Shown: piece by piece, positions 49,414-58,112 of the stretch
Numbering within the stretch: position 1 is the stretch's first letter
Layout of the letters: every line of letters begins with the position of its first letter
From: Pseudomonas cichorii
GTDB lineage: Bacteria > Pseudomonadota > Gammaproteobacteria > Pseudomonadales > Pseudomonadaceae
Assembly: GCF_018343775.1 (NCBI RefSeq)
Contig: NZ_CP074349.1
Span: 2,160,001-2,224,000 of the forward strand
DNA: 64,000 nucleotides
Reading direction: 5' to 3'
Notes under the pieces: generated by a model
The model's input: only the letters and a program-made list of their open reading frames with translations
Database searches by the model: none
What the model was told of the DNA's origin: nothing
Translations under genes and position numbers: made by a program

Positions 49414-50550
49414 ATGAAAATCGTCATCGCACCCGACTCTTTCAAGGACAGCCTCAGCGCCCAGGCTGTCGCGACTGCCATTGCCAGTGGCCTTGCCGAC
49501 GTCTGGCCGACTGCCGAACTGATCGAATGCCCGATGGCCGACGGTGGCGAAGGTACTATCGAAGCCGTATTGGCTGCCTGTAACGGGCAATTGATGAGCG
49601 CTGAAGTCCGCGGCCCACTGGAAAGCCCGGTTCAGGCCCATTGGGGCTGGCTGCCGCACAGCCGCACCGCGATTATCGAAATGGCCATGGCCAGCGGCCT
49701 GCAATTGCTGACCCTCGAACAACGCAATGCCTGCATCACCACGACTTACGGCACTGGTCAGCTGATTGCTCAGGCACTGGACGCCGGAGCTCAACGGGTG
49801 ATCCTGGCCATTGGCGGCAGCGCGACCAACGATGCTGGCACCGGCATGCTGTCGGCGCTCGGCGCACGGTTTCTCGACGGCAATGACCAGCCTTTGGTGC
49901 CGGGTGGCCTGGCATTGGCACAACTGGCTCGCGTCGATCTGAGCGGCTTTGATCCGCGGCTGTCCGATGTACGCTTTGAAATCGCTGCCGATGTGGACAA
50001 TCCCTTGTGCGGCCCGAACGGTGCATCGCACATTTTCGGTCCGCAGAAAGGCGCATCCCCTGAACAGGTTCTGGCGCTTGATGCTGCGCTCGGGCATTTC
50101 GCCGACCTGTCCGTGCAGGCGGTCGGCCAGGATCTGCGCGACAGCCCCGGCAGCGGTGCTGCTGGCGGCATGGGCTTTGCTGCCAAGGCCTATCTCAAGG
50201 CCTCATTCCGGGCGGGCGTGGAAGTGGTGGCCGATCTCACCGGTCTTGAACAGGCGCTTGTGGGCGCGGACCTGGTGATTACCGGGGAAGGGCGCTTCGA
50301 TGCCCAGACCTTGCGCGGCAAGACGCCCTTTGGCGTCGCCAGAGTTGCCGCCCGCCATCAAGTGCCCGTTATTGTGTTGGCGGGCACGCTGGGCGAGGGC
50401 TATGAGCGATTGTACGAGCACGGTATCAGCGCCGCCTTCGCCCTGGCCAGCGGGCCGATGACCCTGGATGAAGCCTGCCGCAATGCAGCGAGCCTGCTGC
50501 ATGACCGGGCGCGGGATCTGGCGCGGGTCTGGCGTGTGGCGGGGCGGTAA
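49414..50550 (+). CDS. Glycerate kinase (GarK/GlxK family)
   Basis: This is a 378-residue kinase that phosphorylates D-glycerate to 2-phosphoglycerate. ATG 49414 has GGAG seven bases upstream. Family features are the opening KIVIAPDSFKDSLSA, CPMADGGEGT, the Gly-rich segments ILAIGGSATNDAGTGML and GAAGGMGF, and the ITGEGRFDAQTLRGKTP site. In enteric bacteria it completes glucarate breakdown through tartronate semialdehyde; here garL and garR equivalents are not in the window, so the link with gudD is by regulation only. The TAA stop abuts the stop of the convergent LacI gene with no space between. Confidence 0.92.
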   Translation: MKIVIAPDSFKDSLSAQAVATAIASGLADVWPTAELIECPMADGGEGTIEAVLAACNGQLMSAEVRGPLESPVQAHWGWLPHSRTAIIEMAMASGLQLLTLEQRNACITTTYGTGQLIAQALDAGAQRVILAIGGSATNDAGTGMLSALGARFLDGNDQPLVPGGLALAQLARVDLSGFDPRLSDVRFEIAADVDNPLCGPNGASHIFGPQKGASPEQVLALDAALGHFADLSVQAVGQDLRDSPGSGAAGGMGFAAKAYLKASFRAGVEVVADLTGLEQALVGADLVITGEGRFDAQTLRGKTPFGVARVAARHQVPVIVLAGTLGEGYERLYEHGISAAFALASGPMTLDEACRNAASLLHDRARDLARVWRVAGR

Positions 50551-50559
50551 TCACCGCCC
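50542..50559. terminator. Palindrome spanning two abutting stop codons
   Basis: GGGCGGT (50542-50548) pairs exactly with ACCGCCC (50553-50559) over AATC. The plus-strand stop TAA (50548-50550) and the minus-strand stop (50551-50553) both lie in it, so one short stem serves as the end of both genes. It is a candidate bidirectional terminator without U-run. Confidence 0.6.
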
Positions 50560-51561
50560 TCTGAAACCCGGCGCAGCTGTGCTGTTGCGCAACGTCAATT
50601 CAAACGGCAGCACGATATGGCGTTGTTCTATGGGTTTCTTTTCGATCAGGGCGATCAGCATCTGGACGGCTGTCTGGCCAAAGGCTTCGGCAGGCTGGGA
50701 AATGGTGGTCAGTGGCGGGTCGCAGTAGGCCGCCAGTGGAATGTCGTCGAAGCCCACCAGGGAAAGGTCTTCGGGCACGCGCAGGCCGTGTTCCTTGATG
50801 CGTTTCAGTGCGCCGATGGCCATTTCATCGTTTTCGCAGAAAAGTGCGGTGGGCCGTTCGGGTAGTTCCAGGATGGCGCCTGCGCCGTCATAACCGGCTT
50901 GCAGACTGAAGTTGCCATGGCACACAAGCGCAGGATCGAATTCGATACCTGCCTGTTCCAGGGCATCAAGGTATCCGGCCACGCGGTCGCGGGTCAGCGG
51001 GCTGCTTCTGGGGCCTTTGATCAGGCCGATTCGGCGATGTCCCAGTTCGATCAGGTGCTGGGTCATGGCTTTGGCGGCGGCATGGTTATCCAGGCTGATA
51101 GTCGGATGGCGGCCATTGCTGATCACTTCGCAGGCGTTGACGATGGGGGGCAAGTCGGCACTGGAGCAGGTTGTATCGTAAGGGTCGTAGGCGCGCAGTT
51201 GAATCACGCCATCTGCCTGATGGGCATATACCAGCTCGGCAAATGTACGTTCGATTTCCTCGCGTCCCTGGGTGTCGCACAGCAGCAGTCGATAACCGGC
51301 GGCCTGGGCGGCCTGCTGAGCGCCGCTGATCACCCGAGCAAAGAAGGTGTTGGCGATGGTCGGCACCAGAATGACCAGATTGGCGGTCTTGCGGGAGCGA
51401 AACTGCACCGCCATGAGGTTGGGGCGATAACCGGCCTGTTCCACGGCGGCATTGACCTTGTCACGGGTCTCGGGCAGCACGCGCTCGGGGGACTTGAGGG
51501 TTCGCGACACGGTAGCGACCGAAACCCCTGCCAGTCGGGCCACTTCACGGATATTGGACAA
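50551..51561 (-). CDS. LacI family transcriptional regulator
   Basis: This is a repressor of about 336 residues. TTG 51561 (MSNIREVARLAGV) follows GAGGTGG by three bases and gives the usual LacI beginning; GTG 51567 lies inside that site. The LacI helix-turn-helix (NIREVARLAGVSVATVSRTL, hinge YRPNLMAVQFRSRKT) is followed by a periplasmic-binding-like effector domain (VILVPTIANTFFARVISG, RIGLIKGPRSS, DLSLVGFDDIPLAAY). It is divergent from the Gfo/Idh operon, and a perfect operator-like palindrome lies between, so it very probably represses that sugar operon. Confidence 0.93.
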   Translation of the reverse strand: MSNIREVARLAGVSVATVSRTLKSPERVLPETRDKVNAAVEQAGYRPNLMAVQFRSRKTANLVILVPTIANTFFARVISGAQQAAQAAGYRLLLCDTQGREEIERTFAELVYAHQADGVIQLRAYDPYDTTCSSADLPPIVNACEVISNGRHPTISLDNHAAAKAMTQHLIELGHRRIGLIKGPRSSPLTRDRVAGYLDALEQAGIEFDPALVCHGNFSLQAGYDGAGAILELPERPTALFCENDEMAIGALKRIKEHGLRVPEDLSLVGFDDIPLAAYCDPPLTTISQPAEAFGQTAVQMLIALIEKKPIEQRHIVLPFELTLRNSTAAPGFRGR

Positions 51562-51683
51562 AACCACCTCGTTTCAAGCTGTGCGGCCTGCGAGCTTACC
51601 GCAGGTTGAGCGTGTGCAGAAATCTTCGAAAACCCGGATCCGGAGTTTGACACCCGGCATGGGAGGGGATAAGTTCTCGCCAC

Positions 51684-51701
51684 GATGTAACCGGTTACAT
51701 C
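51684..51701. promoter_or_regulatory. LacI-type operator palindrome
   Basis: GATGTAACCGGTTACATC is a perfect 18-base palindrome with the central CG typical of LacI/GalR operators. It lies about 50 bases before the Gfo/Idh start and 123 bases before the LacI gene start, in the right place to control both. Confidence 0.88.
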
Positions 51702-51749
51702 TCAGTAAAACCTGAGCCTGACCTTGCTTCAAACAGAGAAGATTTCGTG

Positions 51750-52928
51750 ATGAATGCAGCAATTCCAAAAATAAGAATGGGTTTTGTCGGCGGAGGTGAG
51801 GGCGCGTTCATTGCCAAGGCTCACCGCCAGGCCGTCGGGCTTGATGGATGTTATGAGCTGGTCTGCGGCGCTTTCAGCCGGGATACCCGAAACAACCGCA
51901 ACACTGGCCTGGCGCTGGGTTTGCCAGAGTCACGCTGCTATGACGACTGGCAGCACATGCTCGAAGCCGAGCGTGCGCTACCGGCAGACCAGCGCATGGA
52001 GTTGCTGGTGATCGTTACCCCCAATCATCTGCATGCACCCATTGCCAGCCAGGCGCTGAGCGCGGGCTTTCATGTGTTCAGCGAAAAGCCTGCCGCATTG
52101 AACCTGGCCGAGTTGCTGGATTTGAAGGAAGTCGTCGGTCGCAGCAACCGCCTTTATGGCCTGGCCCACACGTACCTGGGTTATCCGATGGTCTGGCAGG
52201 CTCGGGAGATGGTACGCAGTGGCGTGATCGGCGAGCTGCGCAAGGTGATTGTCGAGTATCCCCAGGGCTGGCTCAGCCAGGATGTCGCAGGGCAGGGCAA
52301 CAAGCAGGCTGACTGGCGAGGTCGACCCGAGCAGTCTGGAGTGGGCGGTTGCATTGGCGACATAGGCACCCATGCGTTTTCCCTGGCGGAGTTCGTCGCC
52401 GGTCAGTCGATTGTGCAACTGTGCGCGATGCTGGCTGTACACATCGAAGGCCGGCAACTGGACGATGATGCTTCGATGCTGTTCAAGATGTCTGAAGGTG
52501 CCAGCGGTGTGCTGATTGCCAGCCAGGTTTGTGCCGGTGAGGAGAACCCACTCAAGATTCGCCTCTATGGCAGTAAAGGTGGTCTGGAGTGGCGCCAGGA
52601 AGATCCCTCCAGCCTTATCCATCGTTCTCTTGACCAGCCTTTGCGCATCTTGCGTTCCGGTGTCGGCCAGCCCTGGTTGTGTGACGCCGCCAGTCAGCGC
52701 ATGCGTTTGCCCGCCGGGCATCCTGAAGGCTATCTCGAAGCGATGGCCAACCTCTATGGTGATTTCGCCAGCGCCATTCGTGCCGACATCGACGGCAGCG
52801 ATGCCGAGGGTGTGCCCGGCATCGATGTCGGATTACGCGGCATGGCCTTTATCGAAACCGTGATCGCCAGCCATCGTGGCGACGCCAAGTGGACCGAGCT
52901 GGTCTGCACTCAGGGAGGACTGTCATGA
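51750..52928 (+). CDS. Gfo/Idh/MocA family oxidoreductase
   Basis: This is a 392-residue NAD(P)-dependent sugar dehydrogenase; ATG 51750 is preferred over GTG 51747. The Rossmann start GFVGGGEGAFIAKAHRQA and the catalytic Lys in FSEKPAALNLAEL are visible. The C-terminal domain has GDIGTHAFSLAEFVAG with the usual His. The longer middle part (about residues 165-215, WLSQDVAGQGNKQADWRG) resembles the subgroup that oxidises glycosides or inositol-like sugars at C3. It starts an operon of four genes under the LacI operator and overlaps the next gene by four bases. Confidence 0.9.
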   Translation: MNAAIPKIRMGFVGGGEGAFIAKAHRQAVGLDGCYELVCGAFSRDTRNNRNTGLALGLPESRCYDDWQHMLEAERALPADQRMELLVIVTPNHLHAPIASQALSAGFHVFSEKPAALNLAELLDLKEVVGRSNRLYGLAHTYLGYPMVWQAREMVRSGVIGELRKVIVEYPQGWLSQDVAGQGNKQADWRGRPEQSGVGGCIGDIGTHAFSLAEFVAGQSIVQLCAMLAVHIEGRQLDDDASMLFKMSEGASGVLIASQVCAGEENPLKIRLYGSKGGLEWRQEDPSSLIHRSLDQPLRILRSGVGQPWLCDAASQRMRLPAGHPEGYLEAMANLYGDFASAIRADIDGSDAEGVPGIDVGLRGMAFIETVIASHRGDAKWTELVCTQGGLS

Positions 52929-53998
52929 GTCAGGCATCCACAGGTTTGCGCGGGCCGGGCATTTTTCTCGCCCAGTTCATGTCGGCTGAAGCACCGTTCG
53001 ACACACTCGCCAACATTGCCCGCTGGGCTGCGTCCCAGGGTTACAAGGCCATTCAGTTGCCGACGCTGGGCACGCAGTTCATCGATCTGGCACGGGCCGC
53101 CGAAAGTCAGAGCTATTGCGATGAGCTGAAAGCTGTCTGCGCTGAAGCCGGTGTCGAGATCAGTGAGCTGTCGACGCACCTGCAAGGCCAGTTGGTGGCG
53201 GTGCATCCGGCGTTCGACACGCTGTTCGACGACTTCGCGCCAGCTCATCTGCGCGGTCAGCCGCAGGCGCGGACCGAATGGGCAATCGATCAGTTGAAGC
53301 TGGCTGCGCGGGCCAGTCAGCGCCTGGGTCTGACGGCGCATGCGACTTTTTCCGGCGCGTTGCTGTGGCCTTATGTCTATCCATGGCCACAAAGGCCCGC
53401 AGGTCTGGTGGAGCAGGGCTTTGCCGAACTGGCGAAACGCTGGTTGCCGATCCTCGATTGCTTCGATGAGGCTGGTGTCGACCTCTGTTACGAGATTCAC
53501 CCCGGCGAAGACCTGCACGATGGCGCCAGCTTCGAGCGTTTTCTCCAGGCTGTTGATCATCATCCACGGGCAGCGATTCTTTATGACCCGAGTCATCTGC
53601 TGCTCCAGCAAATGGATTACCTGGGTTTTATCGACCGTTATCACGAGCGCATTCGCATGTTTCACGTCAAGGATGCGGAATTTCGTCCCGATGCCCGATC
53701 CGGTGTTTACGGCGGGTATCAGGGCTGGGTCGAACGCCCCGGTCGCTTTCGTTCCCTGGGCGATGGCCAGATCGATTTCAAATCCATCTTCAGCAAGCTG
53801 ACGCAATACGACTTTGCCGGTTGGGCGGTGCTGGAGTGGGAATGCTGCCTGAAGGACTCCGGGCAGGGCGCGGCTGAAGGCGCGTCATTCATCCGGCAAC
53901 ACATGATTACCAAGACCCGAAAGGCATTCGACGACTTCGCCAGTGTGGCGGCCGATGAGCGATCCAACCGCCGACTGCTGGGGCTGTCCGACCCCTGA
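52925..53998 (+). CDS. Cytoplasmic sugar phosphate isomerase/epimerase (TIM barrel)
   Basis: This is a 357-residue AP-endonuclease-2-type TIM barrel. ATG 52925 overlaps the previous stop and follows GGAGGA. Metal-site residues are recognisable at strand ends: VDLCYEIHPGEDLHD (Glu and His), ILYDPSHLLLQQ (Asp, His), FHVKDAEFRPD (His, Asp) and VLEWECC (Glu). There is no signal peptide. Such enzymes isomerise keto sugars or eliminate/hydrate 3-keto-glycosides. The operon mates make the second role plausible, with the dehydrogenase forming the 3-keto group; this is inference. Confidence 0.88.
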   Translation: MSQASTGLRGPGIFLAQFMSAEAPFDTLANIARWAASQGYKAIQLPTLGTQFIDLARAAESQSYCDELKAVCAEAGVEISELSTHLQGQLVAVHPAFDTLFDDFAPAHLRGQPQARTEWAIDQLKLAARASQRLGLTAHATFSGALLWPYVYPWPQRPAGLVEQGFAELAKRWLPILDCFDEAGVDLCYEIHPGEDLHDGASFERFLQAVDHHPRAAILYDPSHLLLQQMDYLGFIDRYHERIRMFHVKDAEFRPDARSGVYGGYQGWVERPGRFRSLGDGQIDFKSIFSKLTQYDFAGWAVLEWECCLKDSGQGAAEGASFIRQHMITKTRKAFDDFASVAADERSNRRLLGLSDP

Positions 53999-54054
53999 TT
54001 CCGGCACCTGAACCCGATGCTGTTTACCGCTATAAAAATAAAACGGTGACTGTT

Positions 54055-55290
54055 ATGACCCCTATGACTGCGCGTCTGAGCGCCATGATGTTCCTGCAAT
54101 TCTTTATCTGGGGAGGCTGGTTCGTCACCCTGGGAACTTTTCTCTCCACCAGCCTGGGTGCCAGTGGCGGTCAGGTCGGGATGGCATTTTCCACACAATC
54201 CTGGGGCGCGATCATTGCGCCCTTTGTCATCGGCCTGATCGCCGACCGCTATTTCAACGCCGAACGTATTCTCGCCGTGCTGCACCTGTTGGGCGCGGTA
54301 CTTTTGTACCAGCTGTATCGTGCGCCTGACTTCAGTCAGTTCTATCCCTATCTGCTGGCCTACATGATCATCTATATGCCGACCCTGGCACTGGTGAACT
54401 CGGTGGCCTTCCGGCAGATGAAAGACCCGGCTCTGGAGTTCGCCCGTATCCGTGTCTGGGGCACCATCGGCTGGATCGTGGCCGGGGTGGTGATCAGTTT
54501 TGTCTTCACCTGGGACTCCCAGGATGCAATCTCGTCCGGCGCTCTTCGCAGCACTTTCCTGATGTCATCCCTCGCTTCACTGGCGCTGGGGCTGTACAGC
54601 TTTACCCTGCCCGGTACGCCATCGCAGAAATCCACAGCGGGTCGTGAAGGTTTCAGGCAGTTGCTCGGGCTGGATGCTTTGGGCCTGTTGAAGGACCGCA
54701 GTTATCTGGTGTTCTTTGTCGCCTCGATCCTGATCTGCATTCCGCTGGCTTTCTATTACCAGAACGCCAACTCGTTTCTGGCAGAAATCGGTGTAGCCAA
54801 CCCCACGGCGAAAATGGCGGTGGGCCAGGTTTCCGAAGTGGTGTTCATGCTGCTGTTGCCGCTTTTCATTCATCGCTTCGGTATCAAGGTTGCCTTGTTG
54901 GTCGGGATGCTGGCCTGGGCCTTGCGTTATCTCCTGTTCGCCTACGGCAATAATGGCGACCTGGCTTTCATGCTGTTCGCGGGCATTGCCTTGCATGGCA
55001 TCTGTTATGACTTCTTCTTTGTATCGGGCCAGATCTATACCGACGCCAAGGCATCGGAGCGCTTCAGAAGTTCGGCACAGGGACTTATTACCCTGGCCAC
55101 TTATGGCGTGGGCATGCTGATCGGTTTCTGGGTCGCGGGTCATGTCTCCGATTATTACGCAGGGCCCGAAGGCCACCTCTGGCGCAGCATCTGGTTATTC
55201 CCGGCGACCTTTTCACTGGGTGTCGTGCTGGTCTTTCTTCTGGCTTTTCGCGATGCGCGGCCGGCCGGTATCACGTTTTCCAAGTCCTGA
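54055..55290 (+). CDS. MFS transporter of the nucleoside:H+ symporter (NupG-like) family
   Basis: This is a 411-residue carrier with 12 helices; ATG 54055 is chosen over GTG 54046. The opening ARLSAMMFLQFFIWGGWFVTLG and the segments AFRQMKDPALEFARIRVWGTIGWI and HGICYDFFFVSGQIYTD are characteristic of the NHS family (NupG, XapB). Members beside Gfo/Idh and epimerase genes usually carry sugars or glycosides rather than nucleosides. In this operon it should import the substrate of the dehydrogenase or the product of the exported epimerase-like protein encoded next. Confidence 0.9.
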   Translation: MTPMTARLSAMMFLQFFIWGGWFVTLGTFLSTSLGASGGQVGMAFSTQSWGAIIAPFVIGLIADRYFNAERILAVLHLLGAVLLYQLYRAPDFSQFYPYLLAYMIIYMPTLALVNSVAFRQMKDPALEFARIRVWGTIGWIVAGVVISFVFTWDSQDAISSGALRSTFLMSSLASLALGLYSFTLPGTPSQKSTAGREGFRQLLGLDALGLLKDRSYLVFFVASILICIPLAFYYQNANSFLAEIGVANPTAKMAVGQVSEVVFMLLLPLFIHRFGIKVALLVGMLAWALRYLLFAYGNNGDLAFMLFAGIALHGICYDFFFVSGQIYTDAKASERFRSSAQGLITLATYGVGMLIGFWVAGHVSDYYAGPEGHLWRSIWLFPATFSLGVVLVFLLAFRDARPAGITFSKS

Positions 55291-55317
55291 ATAAATCAAT
55301 AGCCAAAGGAAGTTGCC

Positions 55318-56187
55318 ATGGGTTTCATGAAGTCTGCCGTACTGTCCGCACTCTTTGTCTGGGTTGTCACGGGAGGAAGTGCCGCAATGGCTGCGCCGCC
55401 TTCGAGTGCAACCAGTCCGATTGCCCTGCAAATGTATACGTTGCGCAATGCCGGCACGCTTGAGCAACAACTGGCCATGGCAAAAAGTGCAGGTTTTCGC
55501 TCCCTTGAAGTCGTCGGCAACCAGGGCGTTACTGCCAATGAACTCAAGTTCCTGCTGGAGAAGTATCAGTTGAACGTCGTCTCTTCCCACGAACAACTGG
55601 CAACCCTGCGCAACAACCTCCCAGCCACCATTGCCTTTAACCAGACCATCGGCAACAAGGTTCTGGTACTGCCCTGGCTCGATCCGGCCGATCGTCCGAC
55701 CGATGCCGCAGGCTGGCGCAAACTGGGTGGGGAACTGGATCGTCTGGGCGCCAGGTTGCGGGAGTACGGCATGAAGCTGGCTTACCATAACCATGACTTC
55801 GAAATGAAAAAGTATCAGGGCAAGACCGCTTTCGAGTGGCTGGTCAGTGCTACAAAGCCCGAGAACCTGTTGCTTGAAGTCGATGTGGCCTGGATTTACC
55901 GCGGCGGACATGACCCGGCCCGTTTCATCAGACAGTATGCCGGTCGACTGTTTGCCATTCATGCCAAGGACAACTCCGGCATCGGAGTACGTGACGATGA
56001 AATGAACTTCGCGCCTTTGGGAGAAGGCTTGTTGAGCTGGAAGGAAATCATTCCGGCTTATGAGCGAACTGACAGGCCTCTTTATATCGTCGAACACGAC
56101 CTGCCCAAGGATCCGGTCGCCATCATCACCACCGCAAGACGTAATCTTCTGGCCGAACTAGCGGCCGAACGTGTTGCGGGCAAGTGA
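55318..56187 (+). CDS. Exported sugar isomerase/epimerase-like TIM-barrel protein
   Basis: This is a 289-residue protein with AAGGAAG before ATG 55318. The first 26 residues (KSAVLSALFVWVVTGGSAAMA, cleaved before APP) are a good Sec signal, so the barrel works in the periplasm, unlike most of its family. Metal-site residues are kept: FRSLEVVG, LAYHNHDFEM, LLEVDVAW, FAIHAKDNS and YIVEHD. Exported members are best known from Bacteroidetes gene sets that process 3-keto-glycosides. It may cleave or isomerise a 3-keto-sugar outside the cytoplasm. It is the last gene of the LacI-controlled operon. Confidence 0.87.
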   Translation: MGFMKSAVLSALFVWVVTGGSAAMAAPPSSATSPIALQMYTLRNAGTLEQQLAMAKSAGFRSLEVVGNQGVTANELKFLLEKYQLNVVSSHEQLATLRNNLPATIAFNQTIGNKVLVLPWLDPADRPTDAAGWRKLGGELDRLGARLREYGMKLAYHNHDFEMKKYQGKTAFEWLVSATKPENLLLEVDVAWIYRGGHDPARFIRQYAGRLFAIHAKDNSGIGVRDDEMNFAPLGEGLLSWKEIIPAYERTDRPLYIVEHDLPKDPVAIITTARRNLLAELAAERVAGK

Positions 56188-56288
56188 ATGTATAAAGTTT
56201 GAAACAGTTGTTTGAGCGGGGCCTGTTGATTACAGGCCCTGTCGCAAAAGTACGTTGCTCTTCTCGAAAAAATGATTCCATTTAGCTC

Positions 56289-56315
56289 TCAAGAAGCCTT
56301 GCGAGCCGTCGATAT
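56289..56315 (+). promoter_or_regulatory. Sigma-28 (FliA) type promoter before the chemoreceptor
   Basis: TCAAG (56289-56293), a 14-base spacer and GTCGATAT (56308-56315) match the FliA consensus of Pseudomonas (TCAAG, GCCGATAA) with two changes. It lies 61 bases before the chemoreceptor ATG, the expected place for a flagellar-regulon gene. Confidence 0.7.
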
Positions 56316-56376
56316 GATAGGAGGTTGTCTGACAACCAGTTACAAAACTGCCTTCTAAATATAAGAGCCTCTCGCC

Positions 56377-58002
56377 ATGAACTTACGCACATTAACTATC
56401 GCTCGCCGTGCGGGCCTGGGTTTTACCCTGATTTCCCTGCTGGTTGCGTTGTTGGGTTGGTTCTCGCTGGTGCAGATGTCTGCGATTCGCCAAAGCGAAA
56501 TCGCGGTTGAAACCAATTGGCTGCCGAGCATGCGAGTGGTCAACGATATTCGCGAAATCATGCTGCGCATTCGCACGATTTCCCTGCGTATGGCTCTGGA
56601 CACAGATACCAAGAATATTCCTACCTACCGCAGCCAGATGGACGTGCGTAATCAGGATCTGGCCAAGAAGCTCGACATACTCGACAAGTTTGTCGATACC
56701 CCGGAAGAGAAGACCCTGGCCGATCAATTCCGCGTCAGCCTGGGTGAATATCAGAAAGCTCTGGAGCGTTCATTCGTGCTGGCTGGCCAGGGCGACAGTG
56801 CCGGTTTGAACAAGCTGTTGCTGGTGGACATGAAAACCATCGTCGATGGCTCGGGCAAGCAACTGAGTGACATGGGCGAGTTCTACAATCAAAAGGTCGA
56901 TGCCGAAGGCAAGGCCGCCGAAATCCAGTATGACCAGTCACGCAATATCGTGATTGCGTTTGTGCTCCTTGCAGCGCTGGGCACAATTGGCCTGGCTCTG
57001 TTGCTGACCCGCAGTATCGTCAGGCCTCTGGAAAGCGCTGTATCGGCTGCCGAGCATGTGGCCAAGGGTGATCTGACCCATGACATCGTGGTGGATGGCA
57101 GTGATGAGGTCACTCGCCTGTTGCGTGCGCTTGAGCAGATGAAAGACAACCTGCGCACCGCCATGCGCAATATCAGCAGCTCAGCCACCCAATTGGCATC
57201 TGCTGCGACTGAACTCAACTCGGTCACTGAAGACAGTTATCGCGGCCTGAACCAACAGAATGCCGAGATCGATCAGGCGGCCACAGCTGTCAATGAAATG
57301 ACTTCGGCTGTTGAAGAAGTGGCGCGCAACGCGGTGTCCACCTCCGATGCTTCCAACCATTCCAGCGCCTCGGCCAAGGCCGGTCAGGCGCGTGTGAACG
57401 AGACCGTGCAGTCGATCCAGACCCTGACCACTAACGTACAGTCTACTTCGTCGCTGGTGCAGAACCTGGCTGATCAGTCTCAGGACATCGGCAAGGTGCT
57501 GGATGTCATTCGCTCGATTGCCGAGCAGACCAACCTGCTGGCGCTCAACGCCGCCATCGAGGCTGCGCGTGCCGGTGAGTCGGGCCGTGGTTTTGCGGTG
57601 GTGGCCGACGAGGTGCGGGCACTGGCCCATCGTACTCAGCAGTCGACTCTGGAAATCGACACCATGGTCAGCGCCATGCGCAATGGCTCCGCCCAGGCGC
57701 TTGAGTCGATGATGACCAGTCGTGACCGTGCCAATTCAACCTTGTCGCTTGCCCTGGGTGCGGGTGAGTCCCTGAGCGAAATCACTTCGTCCATCAACCA
57801 GATTTCCGAGCGTAACCTGGTCATCGCCAGCGCCGCCGAGGAACAGGCACAAGTGGCCCGTGAAGTGGACCGTAATATCGTCAATATCCGCGACCTGTCC
57901 ATGCAATCCACCCAGGGTGCAAACCAGATCAGCGCCTCCAGCCATGAGCTGTCACGCCTGGCTGCCGACCTGAATCAGGTCGTGTCCAACTTCAAGGTCT
58001 GA
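56377..58002 (+). CDS. Methyl-accepting chemotaxis protein
   Basis: This is a 541-residue chemoreceptor. A helix at about residues 10-32 and another at about 190-212 enclose a periplasmic four-helix-bundle sensor of about 155 residues ([20 protein letters not shown], with many Asp and Lys). A HAMP domain follows ([22 protein letters not shown]). The cytoplasmic signalling hairpin carries the invariant tip ([38 protein letters not shown]). There is no CheR-docking pentapeptide at the end. The ligand is unknown; the YihS-like isomerase gene follows 110 bases later and may hint at a sugar. Confidence 0.95.
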   Translation: MNLRTLTIARRAGLGFTLISLLVALLGWFSLVQMSAIRQSEIAVETNWLPSMRVVNDIREIMLRIRTISLRMALDTDTKNIPTYRSQMDVRNQDLAKKLDILDKFVDTPEEKTLADQFRVSLGEYQKALERSFVLAGQGDSAGLNKLLLVDMKTIVDGSGKQLSDMGEFYNQKVDAEGKAAEIQYDQSRNIVIAFVLLAALGTIGLALLLTRSIVRPLESAVSAAEHVAKGDLTHDIVVDGSDEVTRLLRALEQMKDNLRTAMRNISSSATQLASAATELNSVTEDSYRGLNQQNAEIDQAATAVNEMTSAVEEVARNAVSTSDASNHSSASAKAGQARVNETVQSIQTLTTNVQSTSSLVQNLADQSQDIGKVLDVIRSIAEQTNLLALNAAIEAARAGESGRGFAVVADEVRALAHRTQQSTLEIDTMVSAMRNGSAQALESMMTSRDRANSTLSLALGAGESLSEITSSINQISERNLVIASAAEEQAQVAREVDRNIVNIRDLSMQSTQGANQISASSHELSRLAADLNQVVSNFKV

Positions 58003-58112
58003 AGCAGAACCTTTACAGGTCCGCTTGCCGCTGACCGGCCGTGGCGCGCATGATTGCCCACGGTCGGAAAGACCACCGGTAAATTTCTTATCGTTGGAGG
58101 CGGCATCGCGTC

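Noticed and set aside
54055..55290. True nucleoside transporter
   Set aside because: Family resemblance is to NupG, but the operon has no nucleoside enzymes; a sugar or glycoside substrate fits better.
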